DNA of 64,000 nucleotides, taken from the NCBI RefSeq assembly GCF_001949145.1, contig NW_019091406.1, positions 2,002,879-2,066,878 of the forward strand, given 5' to 3'. The notes beneath the pieces are model-generated. The model was not told the DNA's origin and did not search any database. It saw only the letters and a list, made by a program, of their open reading frames with translations. This DNA is from Acanthaster planci. Lineage: Eukaryota; Echinodermata; Asteroidea; Valvatida; Acanthasteridae. Both the position numbers and the translations under genes were made by a program. Positions within the stretch are counted from its first letter, which is position 1. Each line of letters opens with the position of its first letter. Below are positions 1 through 12,069 of this stretch, in pieces.

Positions 1-103
1 GCCTAATTACCAGGGTGCACCCTTAAGCATGTTAGTGTGAGTACTCGATGCACTTCAATCGTCTGAGTAACACACAGCTGCTATAAGCAATCACGGTCAA
101 AAC

Positions 104-2260
104 ATGAAAAACGAAGGCATGTCCGACATGTCCTCCAATGCTAGCAATGCCAGCAGTATGGATGACGGTGAAGATGATTTCCCAGTAGCAGCAAAGCACG
201 ATTATCGGCGTGGGAAGGGCAAAGCCAGACCTTCATGGCGGAAACATGGGAAGACAGCACCCGAATTTACAGGTGAGCAGTCTGATGGAGATGTCGTTCA
301 TTTCTAGAATTTGCCACCTCAATGTTTGAAGCAAATGGTTAGCTTCTGGTGCAGTTAATGGAGGTCATGGGAATATCCCCCCCCAAAAAAAAAAAGAAAA
401 AAAAAATATTAATCAGAAGGCCTACCTGGCACGGAATAGGCCACTGGTGCAATAAACATTGACATTGCAAAGCATTATGGGTTTGGATGACAAGAAGGAG
501 CCCAGCAAACCTGCAAAACGTTAATCTATTTCCGTTTTTGTTTCATACTCCAATTCATGCCATCCTCTTCTGAGAGTGCATGATTGATTTAGGATGAAAA
601 TATTCATAAACTTCAAAGTTGGCAGAAGAGGAGAGTTTGGGAAATCCCTTCCAAACACACAAGTTTTTGTCATGGACTATACTTCGACTAAGAATCTGAA
701 TATTAATTGCCCCAGGGGTATTGTGTAATCGAAATCATGACTTGTAGCTCATTCATCCCGCGTTGACCAGTCACGTCTAATTTCAGCCTATATGACTGGT
801 GCCCTAGAAATACAATTAAGGGTGATTTCTTCTTCTTACAAACTTTTTAAAAAGTAGTCGTTTTTTGAAAATTGTTTCATATGTAATACCCATCTAATGA
901 TCAGCCAGAATAATCCGGGTGATTGTCAAGCAGCAGTAGGTACAACCCTATTGCCATATATGTTCTTAATAGCAACCTCATGAATTTTCCTTGTTTCTCT
1001 CACAGGCCACACCGGAGCGACACATTCTGAAGAATGGACTGACTTCACGCCAATGCAGATCTTCCAGTTATTTTTCTCGCAAGTGGTGTGGGAGCTACTG
1101 GTCACTGCCAACGTTATGCTGAGTGTAACAGAGAAGTTACCGGACCGGGCCACCCAAGTCATTGGTCTCCAACAACCATTACAGAAATGATGGCCTTTGT
1201 AGCACTACTGGTGTGTATGGGTATCAAAAAGCAGCCTAACAACATTCAACTGGGACAACGTATACAGTGCCATCTATCCAACAACCATGTCTCGCAACAG
1301 ATTTATGGCAATTTTCAAATTCTTCCATCTGACCAACAACAAAGCAGCTCCAAGAATGGACACTTCTTTGTAATTACAGACCCAGCCAAAACCTTGCTCC
1401 TGACGAGACCATGATCAAATTCAAGGGAAGACTATCATTCAAACAGTAGATGCCAAGAAAGCTAACCAAATGGGGCATCATATCAAGTGTTTCTCCTTGA
1501 ATGAATCTGAAACGGGATACACATGCGCCTGGGCAGGGTACACAAGGTCACAAACAGGAACATCAAGTGACGACTCGGAGACGGTGTAGCTGATCATCCC
1601 ACTGCAGTACCCGGTCGACCTGGTCGAGTTGTTTTGAAACTTGTTGATGGATTTGAAAATCAGGCATCTTTGCTGATAATTGGTACACCAGCCCTGCTCT
1701 TGTTCGTAGTTAGGCTTTGGCTTGGTTTTGGCTTTTGTGGAACTGTGCGATACAAGACTCAAGGAATTCCACATTTTGCAAACCCCGAAAGTTTCCTATG
1801 GCTAAAGGAGATAAACCCTGCTTTAATTATAATTCAGAACAACTGTGTGTTGTATGGCAAACTATGATAACTGTAGTGTAACTAAGAAGCAGGTTCGGTG
1901 TAAAAACTCTCCTACAGGTTATCTTGACATCAGTAAATCAAATACTCGTACTGTCATTGAGTACAACAAGCATATGGGAGGAACTGATCTTGCATCACAA
2001 CAGTGTGTGTAATATGCACATGCTCACAGATAAGTGAAGTAGTGGAAATGAGTATTTTTTTGCTCTTCTAGACATATGTGTTCTAAATGCAACAATAGTC
2101 TTAACACCAATGATAAACTGTCAAATTTTGACTTTTGACTTTATTGGATCCAGGGCCTGCTGTCAATAGAAGAGAGTGGAGTTGCCGGACATGTGCACAA
2201 GAGCATCCCTTGTATGTCAGAAGATGTACAACATTATCCGGGCAAAAGTGCTGTTTTATA
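104..2260 (+). pseudogene. degenerate piggyBac-type transposase (PGBD-like), possibly with an intron
   Basis: A broken transposase of the piggyBac family, which moves DNA at TTAA sites by cut and paste. An acidic/Ser-rich N-terminus starts at 104 and reaches a donor-like GTGAGC at about 272. A pyrimidine tract and CAG at about 1004 can rejoin it in frame. The dimerisation/core region follows in shifting frames: HSEEWTDFTPMQIFQ, then SHWSPTTITEMMAFVALLV, then SRNRFMAIFKFFHLTNN at about 1294-1344. DETMIKFKGRLSFKQ is at about 1407-1449, CGTVRYKTQGIP at about 1739-1774, and YNKHMGGTDLASQQ at about 1960-2003. A Cys-rich tail (CRTCAQ) lies near 2180. Breaks: frame changes near 1100 and 1250, in-frame stops near 1448 and 1590, and the DN-Y motif that normally carries a catalytic Asp is missing near 1670. 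The family call rests on motif recognition; the intron is inferred. The copy cannot be active as it stands. Confidence 0.85.
377..395. repeat. C-run/A-run junction, (C)8(A)11
   Basis: A run of C directly followed by a run of A. The same C-run/A-run junction recurs at 12844-12863, 38739-38754 and 45509-45524. An interrupted version lies near 2886-2908, and the C-run at 63907 is followed by only two A. These are low-complexity tracts; no gene is implied. Confidence 0.8.
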
Positions 2261-2460
2261 TTCCAGTTAACTAGAAATCCCAACCCCCCCATTTCATGTT
2301 GTGGTAGAAACGAGCCAGTAAGGTGCAGATGATTATTGACAAGTTTGGTTTGAAGAATGTACCAATTTTTGTTGATTTTTTTAATTCCAATCGACTAGAA
2401 ATCCCAATTCTACCCCCCTTTCAGTGTTGTGGTAGAAACGAGCCAGCATAGTGCGCAGTT
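2254..2460 (+). repeat. two-copy tandem duplication at the 3' side of the piggyBac remnant
   Basis: Two diverged copies of a segment of about 75 bp, spaced 124 bp apart (about 2254-2330 and 2377-2460). Both contain ACTAGAAATCCCAA, a C-rich run, and then TTGTGGTAGAAACGAGCCAG. The first copy overlaps the end of the transposase-like tail, so this may be a duplicated piece of the element's 3' subterminal region. No TTAA-flanked piggyBac terminus was identified with confidence. Confidence 0.7.
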
Positions 2461-3392
2461 TCTCCCAACAATGCCGGGGGGTTGGCATTCTGTCCAGTGA
2501 TGGTAATTTTGGCTGTTGTTTTCAACGTAGCCCTCTTATATCATTTTGGAGTTGAACACTTTCTTTCAGGCCAGTGCTAACTAATAAGAATATTCGTTTC
2601 ATGAAATTCAGTTTTGAAAATATTAAAGGCAGACTAAGTGATTAGGTTTGTCTCTACAACTTTGTTGTAACTGCTCCACTATGTCAACGTTGGTTTATTA
2701 CTCACTGCATAGTGAAGTCAGGTTATGCCCTTACAATCTGAATGTAGAGGGCAGTATGCAAGCGTGCTCCATATCAGGTTGTGGTATTGCACTGATAGTT
2801 TATGTCTTTGTGCGTTGGTATTCAAGGGGGGTAGTTCAGAGAGGGGCTGGCGCTGAAAGAGCTAAATGAGAATAGCCAGCTGGCCGGGCTGGACTCCCCC
2901 CCCTCAAAAAAAATACGGGCATTGTCCCTCGCGTCAGCCAATTTGCTTTGCCAAAGTTTCCACGGGCATCTATCTTTGAATACAAAATGAGCCAACTAAA
3001 GCTTCATTTCGAACTTAAACTCAAGAATTCCCCGTTTTAATATATCCAGTATGACGGTATACGTCTTTTAAACGTGTTTTACTTGTATTCATCCGCCGAT
3101 CACTACCGGTGCGTAAACACGGCCGAAAATATCCGATCATCAACGATAGGATGTGAATGTTAACGACAAGTATATTGGATGCTTTCAAAAATTGAGGAAT
3201 TCCTCCTTTTTTGACATTGGATGGATACCGGACCATGAATCGAGAGGGAGTACTCGGATTCATCGGGTGGGGAGGAGACTAATATCGACTTGCGCTGAAA
3301 TAGAGCCCCATCCAAACTACTTGGCTGCAGCTTAAAATTGCGCTCAGTGGGAACTGGCTGCGTCCACAACCATAGATTCTTTCGCACTTTCA

Positions 3393-4317
3393 GGCTGCAG
3401 CCTAGTCTTGGTTAAATTTCACGACGTTAGTGCTTGATAGCGGACACCGTGCATAGTGCGCCCCCAACGACTCATAATTAGACTGTGCGCCAGCTCGCAC
3501 TAACGTCTTGGGAATCTTGCAGCAGCGTTTTAACTTGTTCTTTATTTTTCCCTCGGCTTTCCAAAGAAACCAATCAGCACTCGCTGAATTGTATGCATAC
3601 TAAATTTCGATGAACTCAATAACACACCATGGTAAGGTCACATGCATCATGGCTGTCTGCAGTCCCGTCAACACAGACACGACAACACAGACGTATACGC
3701 AGATCGCACGGAGTAGAACGGGGGATACTCAGACTAGGTTAGGCCTAGGTTATGACAGAGGATGCTGTTCTTGATGACCATAATCATGTACTGTCAGTAT
3801 GCCCTCCCCAGGTAACTAAAGCGTCCTTAGAGACCATGTAGACCTTAACCTTCGAGGATGGAGTCCCCAGACTGCAAGTTGGTTGTCGTTTTTGTTGCAC
3901 GTGTAGGTTTATTTGCCCTTGTGTGAGTAGTTTGGCACCAGGCAACATGCTCATTGTGAGTTGCCAAAAAACGCCAACGATTTTGTTTTCCCAATTTTTC
4001 TGCCGCAGATATCGCAAACATGATGCGATGCAGCACGACTGTAGACCCCAACGATATCTTTTAGAAGAGTGGCAATTTCATGTCTAGTATGGAGTGAAAC
4101 ATATGTCTTACATGTCACTAATCCCTTCCCACAAACCAGACACTATCGATAGGGTAGGCCTACTTACTCATTTGCATACAACTGCCGCACCCCCATTCCT
4201 GCAAGATTCCCAAGACGTTAGTGAGAGTAAGTAAAAACTAGTTGTGCGAGGGCGATCTTCAACAGAAATAAAACAACTATCGATCACTGACGTTTTGGGC
4301 CAAGACTAGCTGCAGCC
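3393..4317. mobile_element. non-autonomous DNA transposon-like element with about 125-bp terminal inverted repeats
   Basis: The two ends are inverted copies. A 24-bp stretch at 3499-3522 matches 4199-4222 perfectly in reverse complement. Outside it, GGCTGCAG plus CTAGTCTTGG at 3393-3410 is mirrored by CCAAGACTAG plus CTGCAGCC at 4300-4317. Between these blocks the arms are diverged but keep ACGTTAGTG-like pieces at matching places. The interior (3523-4198) has no convincing transposase; short frames on the minus strand have a few Cys residues but no recognisable domain. I could not find a clear target-site duplication, so the superfamily is open and the outer border may lie a few bases away. 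Confidence 0.7.
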
Positions 4318-7300
4318 AAGCAAATGATCGATTCTCAATACGTTGCGCTCCCCAGTGCTTATTCCTCATGAGATCCATTTCTGGCTTTTAATCGACATAC
4401 GTGACCTCAGTTTAGCGCAAGGAAGAAAACCAATGATGGCCGCATCCGAATACTGGCAGGACGGGGGAGTAGCAAGATTTCAATAATAGAGTGTGAGCTT
4501 CCGTTGATTTGAGCCTTCTTACGACTTTGCCTTTGAGAAAGATTTTGCTATAGGATCGAAACGTCAGGCCCTCCTTCTTTTGTGATTTCGTGTTCTGATT
4601 TATGTTCTAATGATTTAGAGGCATTATGAATCATGGGTGCTTAATTGTTCGATACTGTCTTGCAAGGGCGTTGCAAGATGAGCTGGTTATAAACAGCTCT
4701 GGCCTGAACGCGCTTATCGCGCCCTCAAGAACTTTAGGTCGTCGTCCCTCCGTGGAGCGCAAGAGTAAATCTTTGCACTTTCAACGCCGGCAAACTTATG
4801 CACAAATAACCAAAACTGCCTTCTGTTAGGGCACACCGTACACAAGAGATCTTTTGGCAGTGTGATTATCATGAGGTTGGTCTTGACCACTGATCACCAT
4901 GGGTTTCACGCTAGCCTTGGGTCTTTTTTGGGGGGTGGCAACTTAGGCAAACTTAGAAACTAATTTAATAACCATACTGCCTAATCTATAGATTACTAAT
5001 CAAGCGCGCGTTGATGATGGCTGCATATGTTTAATCAACCGTTCTGCTGCCGGTTATCGATGGCGCCTGCGAATCAAAACTTCAGCTATAAAGATCCCGG
5101 CACTCATCTAGACCCAGATGCAATTAAGGTAGCGCCAAAGTTACACATCCAGCAGAACAGTCGTAGATTCATTCATTGTCCTTGCCTCTACAACTTGCAG
5201 AAATTAAGCAGAGGAGGTCGAGATGTTCGGGCCACCTCACAGGTACTTGGGATTTCATAAAAATTTTTACAGCGTTGAATCATTTTGCTGTACATTCATT
5301 GATTTCCTAAATTACCCTTACAATGACTGTATTGCATACTGATTATTTGAATTATTCCAATAACATAACATAGTACTGTTAAAGACGTCTGGAGACTATG
5401 TACGGGACGGGAACCAGTCTAAGTCTCCATATCCAAAGCATATATAAGCACAGATAACATCACAGAAGATCCCTACTTGAGTCAAGTCTAGGGGTGACAG
5501 GCTGCCCCGCTGGTGACATTTACCATATTTCTGTATCTTTGTAAGATATACAAGCGCCATACATCACAAGCTGAATTAGTGCTCTGTTTTTCCCATCCCT
5601 TACTTTTAAAAATGAAAGCTACCGTACCCGTCGCTATGACCATTAGATTGCTCTGCTATCCGAAGTTGCATAGCTGAAAGCTTATCTCTGCACACACAAA
5701 CAACCGAGATAAATACTGCCCTCTACCCACGATGGAGAGTGAAATCTCAACAGTGTCTTTTCATCGGTTTTACTGCATGTATTGTTGAGTTTTGGTGCAG
5801 TTTAAGACATCCTCCGAAGGTAGGGACCGGTAGCGGGTAATAAATCCGGCAGAATAGAGCCTGAAAGTAAAAGGTCACGCAGCCAGCTTCCGGAACCTTC
5901 GCGCGGCCCGCCTATGGGGGCTTTACATTGGGCCGTCCTGTCACGTTCGATAATTTTTGGAAGAATAATTCCTAACTGAAATCACCCCATGAAATGTCGG
6001 AGTTTTACCTTTGTCTTCCTCAACTAATACCTAGGAAAAGTCACCTGAAAAATGAATAAAAAACGAATTTCATTAACGACCTTTCACTCCCGGTGGTATC
6101 GTACCAAGGTCTCTTTGTTCATGCACGTTTGTTTTCACTCCCCGTGCGAACGTGAAAGCGAGATTGTTCAACCTTGCAAAGATTTACCTACTTGCAGTCG
6201 ATGGGTTCCATGTTCCGTTGATTTGACATAGCGCAGTTGTTGTCAGCAAAGGTTAAATTAAAAATTAGAATCTTTCGTAAAAGTAGTTTATTCCTTTCAG
6301 TTTATTACCTCATAAATCAAAACAGTTTACGAAATATTTTGATCTGTTTTTATTTCGGCTTTTACCTACAGAGTACCATAAAATTTCAAACCATAAATGT
6401 TCATCCGCGTACGAGACCGCTGCATTGGACTGTTCTTCATGTATTTCAGATTTTTTTGGAAGTGATTGCTCGGTTTTTGGCAGGATATTTCTCTTTAAGG
6501 TCAGGTAATTTTTCAGTTTCTATAAATTGATTTACCAGCATATTTCCAAAGTCCTTTTTTCCGAGTTGCATTTTTTAAGAAGTATCTGAACGAAAAAAAT
6601 ATTACAAATTCTAAAATCTTTGCACGTTATTTTTCGTATCCAAGTGTTCGAGAAGCACGCCATCAGGGGTCAAGTTTCAGGTTCTATACTGCAGAGTGTA
6701 TGTATCCTAAAGGAGGAAACGATGCCCGCTCAGTGCACAAAACAAGCAGGAGCTGATAACATATTTTGGTTTTTCTTCTTCCTTACCAAAAACAACTTCA
6801 CCATAAATTTCTCTCTTATCTACAATTTAACACAATAACCACTGATTTGTAATAAATTGCTGTAAAACGAGTCTACAAGGCTGACTACTCTGATTGGTGA
6901 AAATTCCAAGTCTGACTACTTAAATTGGTGGAAATTCCGTATACATTTAGCAAAATCATGTCGTCTGTATGCAATTATAAATAACTACATATATCACTGA
7001 CGAGGGGTCTGATCCGTCAAGTCGTACTTACTGACTGGTGACACAAGTTGTACAATCTTTTGACGTGGATATTGCGGAAAAGGTATCAAATGAGGACGCT
7101 TTGTAAGAAGTTATGTGAGTGGCCGAGCGCGACGACCGTGTACTGTGCATTTAACGGGATGGCTGACTGGAGAAGAGCAACTAAGTCCGACTTGATTCAA
7201 GTCTATGTCACCCCTGACACTGGCAAGGTAATACACTGATGGTGACTGATTGTTATACTTGTGGCTAGACAGCACCTGTACGCAAAGATCCCCTTTTTTA

Positions 7301-9889
7301 CAATTACTGCATTAAGTAAATAAAAATACCAAACCCTTTGCATTGGTCTATGGTTTGTTGAAGGCATTCCTTACACATATGTGCTTGTCAAAATGAGCAT
7401 CTCTAAATATTTTTTTGAATGAACAAATAAATGTTTCGAAAATGTAAATAAATCGTGAAATAAATCAAGGAAATAAAGATCAATATGTTCAGATATAAAC
7501 AGATAACACTGTCATGTAAACCTAAATTGGCACTTTTAGATCACTTATGAACAGCGGAAAAGCATTTGGAAAATAAACAAGACGAAATCAGCACTATCAT
7601 CTCGGCAAAATGTACTTTTCAAAGCCATAACACCATAACTTCTGCCATTTTTCTCGAGGTGAAGCGGGTTAGTCTTTCTCTTCAGCTGTCGAGCAGCCCT
7701 GAACCATAGTAATACCACACCAACCGTGGAACCAAACGAGATATCATTGAGTCTTTGCATTTTTTTTCTTTTGGCAAGGATGATTACCAGCCCGGTGTTG
7801 TATTACGTGGGTGGGTCTAGGTTATCGTGCCAATGATTAGCCCTGCCTGTTTTTATGCCAGAGGATGGAGCTCTAACTCAGCAAGTGGAGGGCAAAGAAG
7901 TGGCAGACAGCCATCCGTGTCTTCCACAGCAAAATAAAATGCAGATGTGCGGCTGTAGTTAACCTGTGACTACTAGGCCTACAGGTGAAACTTAAATAAA
8001 TGAAATGAATCGCTAATGTAAAACATGAAAATATAGGGTTTCCCGGCCAATTTCGGAAAATGTGTAAATGAATTAGTAATATCAGCATTGTTTTTGAGCG
8101 AAATACATGTAGAACAAACATTCAAATCTTCGTTTCTATTTAACAAATAAAAATTCTGTTTCAATGAGGGTGCACTCAGTCGCAAAAAGTCAGGGTTCAA
8201 TTTCCCGACAATGCACTAGTCCCTGGGAAGAGTGAGCGGCCTCTTTTGGCGAGTCCATTTTAGCTAATTAACGTGTAATTTTTTTTTGGCCAAATGCAAC
8301 GGCATATCATATCATATCCTACCCCTGTACATGCTGAAAAATCTGGTTTAGTCACTTTACAGCCAGGGCCTCCCCTAGCCAGAAAAAAATATAAAAAATC
8401 CAGCCTGCCTCCAGCCAGCCTCTAGCCAACTCTCTGAAGACTGCGTGCTAAGTGGCCATTTGTGTACAATCTAATGGATTGTTTACAAAACGGTGCCAGG
8501 GGCAGACAGTGGAATGTTTTTTATCAGTGACAGCTGTCTGGAACTTGTCAGAAGCCTCTTTCGGCTGTCTCTGAAGTGTTATTTTGGCTGGGGGCGTTGT
8601 GATGGTGGTGTGGCTTGGCTGGCGCGTGGCGAGCCCCCCCCCTCTCAAATCGGGATAGTTTGGGATTACGGCCCCCACGGTACTGTGATGTACTTTTGGA
8701 GGTTTTTCAGAGCTGGAGAGGCTAGGGGACAGCCACTGAAGCATTTATTTACCTTTAGGACGGACTCAGGGCTCTGCAACCCTGAGAAATGATATGGACT
8801 CACCTGGCGAGGCCGGTCCAGAGACCGAGTAAACAAAAAACCATAACCGCGTCCCGGGGGAGGGGGTTAATTAATTAATTAATATTTTGAAATTTATTTT
8901 TGCGCGAAATCGAATGCGGACGCCACTTGACACCCTGTACACAAACCCTATGAGACTGGTCTGAAAAAAATTCTGTGTGTTTTCAAAGTAAACAACTTAG
9001 TTTTTTTTCCTTCTAAACTGAACTTTTCTGAACATGTTTTTGGTTTCTGACGGCTAATAGGTCACTGTAGAGATTAATTTACTGGTGTCCGTATGTGAAA
9101 ACTTCTCGTTATATTCTTAGAAGTGTTTAGTTGATTGGTTAATTAAATGTTTGAATACTCATTACTGAAATAATGTTATTGTATAATGTTATTGTACGAA
9201 TCCCAATTAAACACTAAGACTGAGGAAACCTTCCTTCTTGCGCTACGTTTTTGCCACAATCACATCATACAGGGAAGTTAAAGCCCACACATACCTTCTT
9301 GCAATGGTTGAAGGGGCAGGTACAGAAAAATTATAAAGACCTTATAGTTGTGTACGATTTATAATCCTTCGTGAGTAACATTACATTTGTTGTCAAACTG
9401 GTGCCATTTTGCGTAACTTTGCATCTTCTACTAAAATTGAACGCTTAGTTTTGCGAATTTCAAATTACACTTACAGCAAATGAAAATGAATACTCAATTC
9501 CAAAGAGTCACAGTACAACACGTGTTTTTGGCGAATAAGAATGCACATTTGTTGTAATTGGCAACGAATACATCAAACCGAAATGTATCCCAATCACAAT
9601 GCACATTTATTTATTTGAAGGATGCAAACGAAGTTGAAAGCTTGTTATTGCCAAAATGAAACCAGGTTTTTAAGTTCAAAATTTACCCCAAATTGAATTT
9701 TTATTTTAATTAAATTGCGCATTTTCCAAAATTGGCAGGGAAAACCTATATAGGCGTTAGGCCAACCTATAGTTTAAAAACTGTTTAATTATGAGTGACA
9801 AGCGATGCTGTTGAATGGTCAACAATGATGGATTTACAATCAACTCCAAACTCCTCTTATCAGGTTAGCTTTTATGACCACTTGAAAAG
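4318..9889. other. no gene recognised; AT-rich intergenic or intronic DNA
   Basis: No exon, RNA gene or complete element could be supported. Visible pieces are a (TTAA)n run at about 8867-8884, a short ATATC repeat near 8306-8318 and a C-run at 8634-8642. Open frames up to 99 codons overlap on both strands without domain signals and read as chance. Confidence 0.6.
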
Positions 9890-10045
9890 CCAAAAGTTGA
9901 CTCCACACTATAAAACCCATGCGTTTAACTCCTAACCGCAAATTAAACGCAAATCTGTAACACTTTTAAACATTTTGACACGTTCATAAATAAACATAAA
10001 CGCAACGTATGTTTATGATTAAATATATGGATGTGTTTAATTTAA
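9890..10045. repeat. AT-rich interspersed repeat, family shared with about 57300-57400
   Basis: An AT-rich segment dense in TGTTTA/TAAACA. It shares the exact 14-mer CATTTTGACACGTT (9971-9984) with 57332-57345, and the flanks are related (CACTTTT upstream, a GTGTTTAA-like string downstream). Looser relatives appear near 11630-11720 and 31750-31900. This suggests old copies of one family. TGTTTA is also a forkhead-factor core, so a regulatory reading is possible but less likely. Confidence 0.4.
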
Positions 10046-10346
10046 CATGGGAACAAAGTTGGTTGAACTGTAAACTTATCACCCATCCGAGATCCTGAAA
10101 TATCTATGCACGTTATAATTATGCATGAACTTACCTGTGTAAGGAACAAATAAATGCAACTCTGATGAGTTCGATTTCTCTACATTGCAACTAACAACAG
10201 CCAGCAGACGTGCGGGGGACGCGGGAAAAGATCGAAGTGCGCATGCACGTGCGAGTACATGTATATACATACACCGCATACGCCTAGTCGTGTCTTGAAC
10301 ACTGGGCGGTACAACTGAACGTCTTATGAACACGCCCATATAGCAT

Positions 10347-10544
10347 GCTTACGTTGGACCAACGTTGGCCGACAATGCTGTGACAACCGTCGAGCCGCCA
10401 GTGTGACATTGTCAAGCAACGTTGGCCCAAGGTAAGTTTTCCCATCAGGCCTTCGTAATGCCGACACATTGGCTGGACGTCGACCCGACAGATAATTTCG
10501 ACGTTGGGCAGACGATTTGTTACGAACGTTGGCCCGACGTAAGC
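10347..10544. mobile_element. short MITE-like element rich in ACGTTGGCC palindromes
   Basis: GCTTACGTTGG at the left end (10347) is mirrored by CCCGACGTAAGC at the right end (10533-10544). Inside, ACGTTGG(C) recurs at 10351, 10362, 10423, 10501 and 10526, and a unit of about 104 bp is partly duplicated (10421 onward resembles 10524 onward). Such GTTGGCC-palindrome elements are common in marine invertebrate genomes. The target-site duplication is not evident. Confidence 0.6.
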
Positions 10545-10665
10545 TTGTCCATCGGGCGATGTTTATTTTGGTGTGATAATCAAGTGATAATCCACTCTGC
10601 GTCCATATATTATACGTAGTGTCAGCTTAAATTAACCTCTTACAACATGATATTTGAAAAGTTAT

Positions 10666-10767
10666 GGTGTGCAAAGTTAACATTTGATCCCGGAATAGAG
10701 ATATCTCTATCAGGAATAGAGAATACAGATATCTTTATACACGGATTAAATGTTAACTTTGCACGCC
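10666..10767. repeat. inverted repeat with 25-bp arms (hairpin or MITE)
   Basis: The left arm at 10666-10690 and right arm at 10743-10767 are reverse complements with two mismatches; their core is GCAAAGTTAACATTT. The 52-bp centre contains its own palindrome, ATAGAGATATCTCTAT, at about 10695-10710. The arms could fold into a cruciform or, if transcribed, a hairpin. No coding potential. Confidence 0.8.
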
Positions 10768-11741
10768 AAAGAAAATAACGGAATTCATGGTTTAAGCCGC
10801 TGTAAACATGCGTTTACTGTCCCGATGATAAGTCAGTTCGCACTCTCAAGTGCAAACAACTTTGTGGAAGGTCACAGCCGGTCACTGAGGTAAATCTCTG
10901 ATATCTTAATTCGGGGAGCGGCGACCGTGACGGCCGTGTGGTCGAAAGTACAACGTATATTACATTACAGGAATTGGGGCTGCGGAGCGCGCGCTTGTTT
11001 TAGCTCCATCGCAACTGTTTCATTTTGTCGATCCAGCTTGGCTTGAGTTAGTCGATGGCCCTCCTCCCTCCTCGGTGCGGTCACCTTTCCACTTGGCTTA
11101 GAATTGAGGGGAGAGGATGTTGGGGATGGAGAGCAATTGTTGAGTTGCTTTATTCAGCAACTTGGATGGCCCAGGCCCTGGCAGGAGAGGTGGAATTGCT
11201 CACCTTGAGGGGGTGGGGTTGGCACAAATGGGCGAGCGATCTATCGCCAGGGGTGCTGGCTGACGCCAACATTCACGCTTTGTGGTTTGAATCAGAGCTA
11301 TCACTCCATCCGGTTGCGGATAAATACACGTACAGCAGTTGTCATTATTGATTCAGCCTTGTCGCTAGCATTACAGAAAGATGATACCAAATTAAGAAAA
11401 AATGCATTACATAGCGTGACGGTCACTAAACTCAGGCTGGTTTTTGTGTCTAATTGTTAACTGCAACTGTACGCATGTAAAGTACACATAGCTTCAAGTT
11501 GACCTTTGGGTTGTAGCTCTATGGTTGGAGCATGCTTGTCAGACTGACTCAAGCAAATAAATGCTTGCTGGTTGTATACAACTCCTTTCTCTCTGCTGCT
11601 GTGACTCTTTTTTTAACATCACGTCTGAACGCAAATGTTTAATGTGTTTAGTTTATAAGTGCGTCAAACGTTCTTGGGTTTTATAGTGCAGAAAACCTGG
11701 AAACAAACACACTAAAAAGTAAACCAACCGATCTGTCATGC

Positions 11742-12069
11742 CCAGTGTGGCGGTCTCAGCTGCCTCCCGGTCTCAACGGTCCCCTTACCAAATATGGTAA
11801 AAATACGTCATGCCATCTCTGCGCACAATGGGAAAGTCGTCCGTTTAAGTGGCGTGCTGAGCAGTGCAGTCCGTGTATGCTTCACGTTGTACGTGACGTG
11901 TACTGTACATAGGCCTACACCAAAGATAATAGTACCTTGCGAGTTAGTCATGCGGACATCTCAGCACGGAGGATCAATGTGACCGTGCTTGTGTCGTGCT
12001 GAAATGTCCGGCTACGTCGGGGGGGGGGGAACCGCTGAGACCGGGAGACAGCTGAGACCGCCACACCGG
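11742..12069. mobile_element. MITE with 39-bp terminal inverted repeats
   Basis: The ends at 11742-11780 and 12031-12069 are inverted copies with about 3 mismatches in 39; the shared core is GTGTGGCGGTCTCAGCTG. The interior is noncoding and holds a G-run at about 12020-12029. The outer flanks ATCTGTCATG (left) and ATCAGTCTTG (right) agree at 8 of 10 positions and could be a decayed target-site duplication. Superfamily not assigned. Confidence 0.8.
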
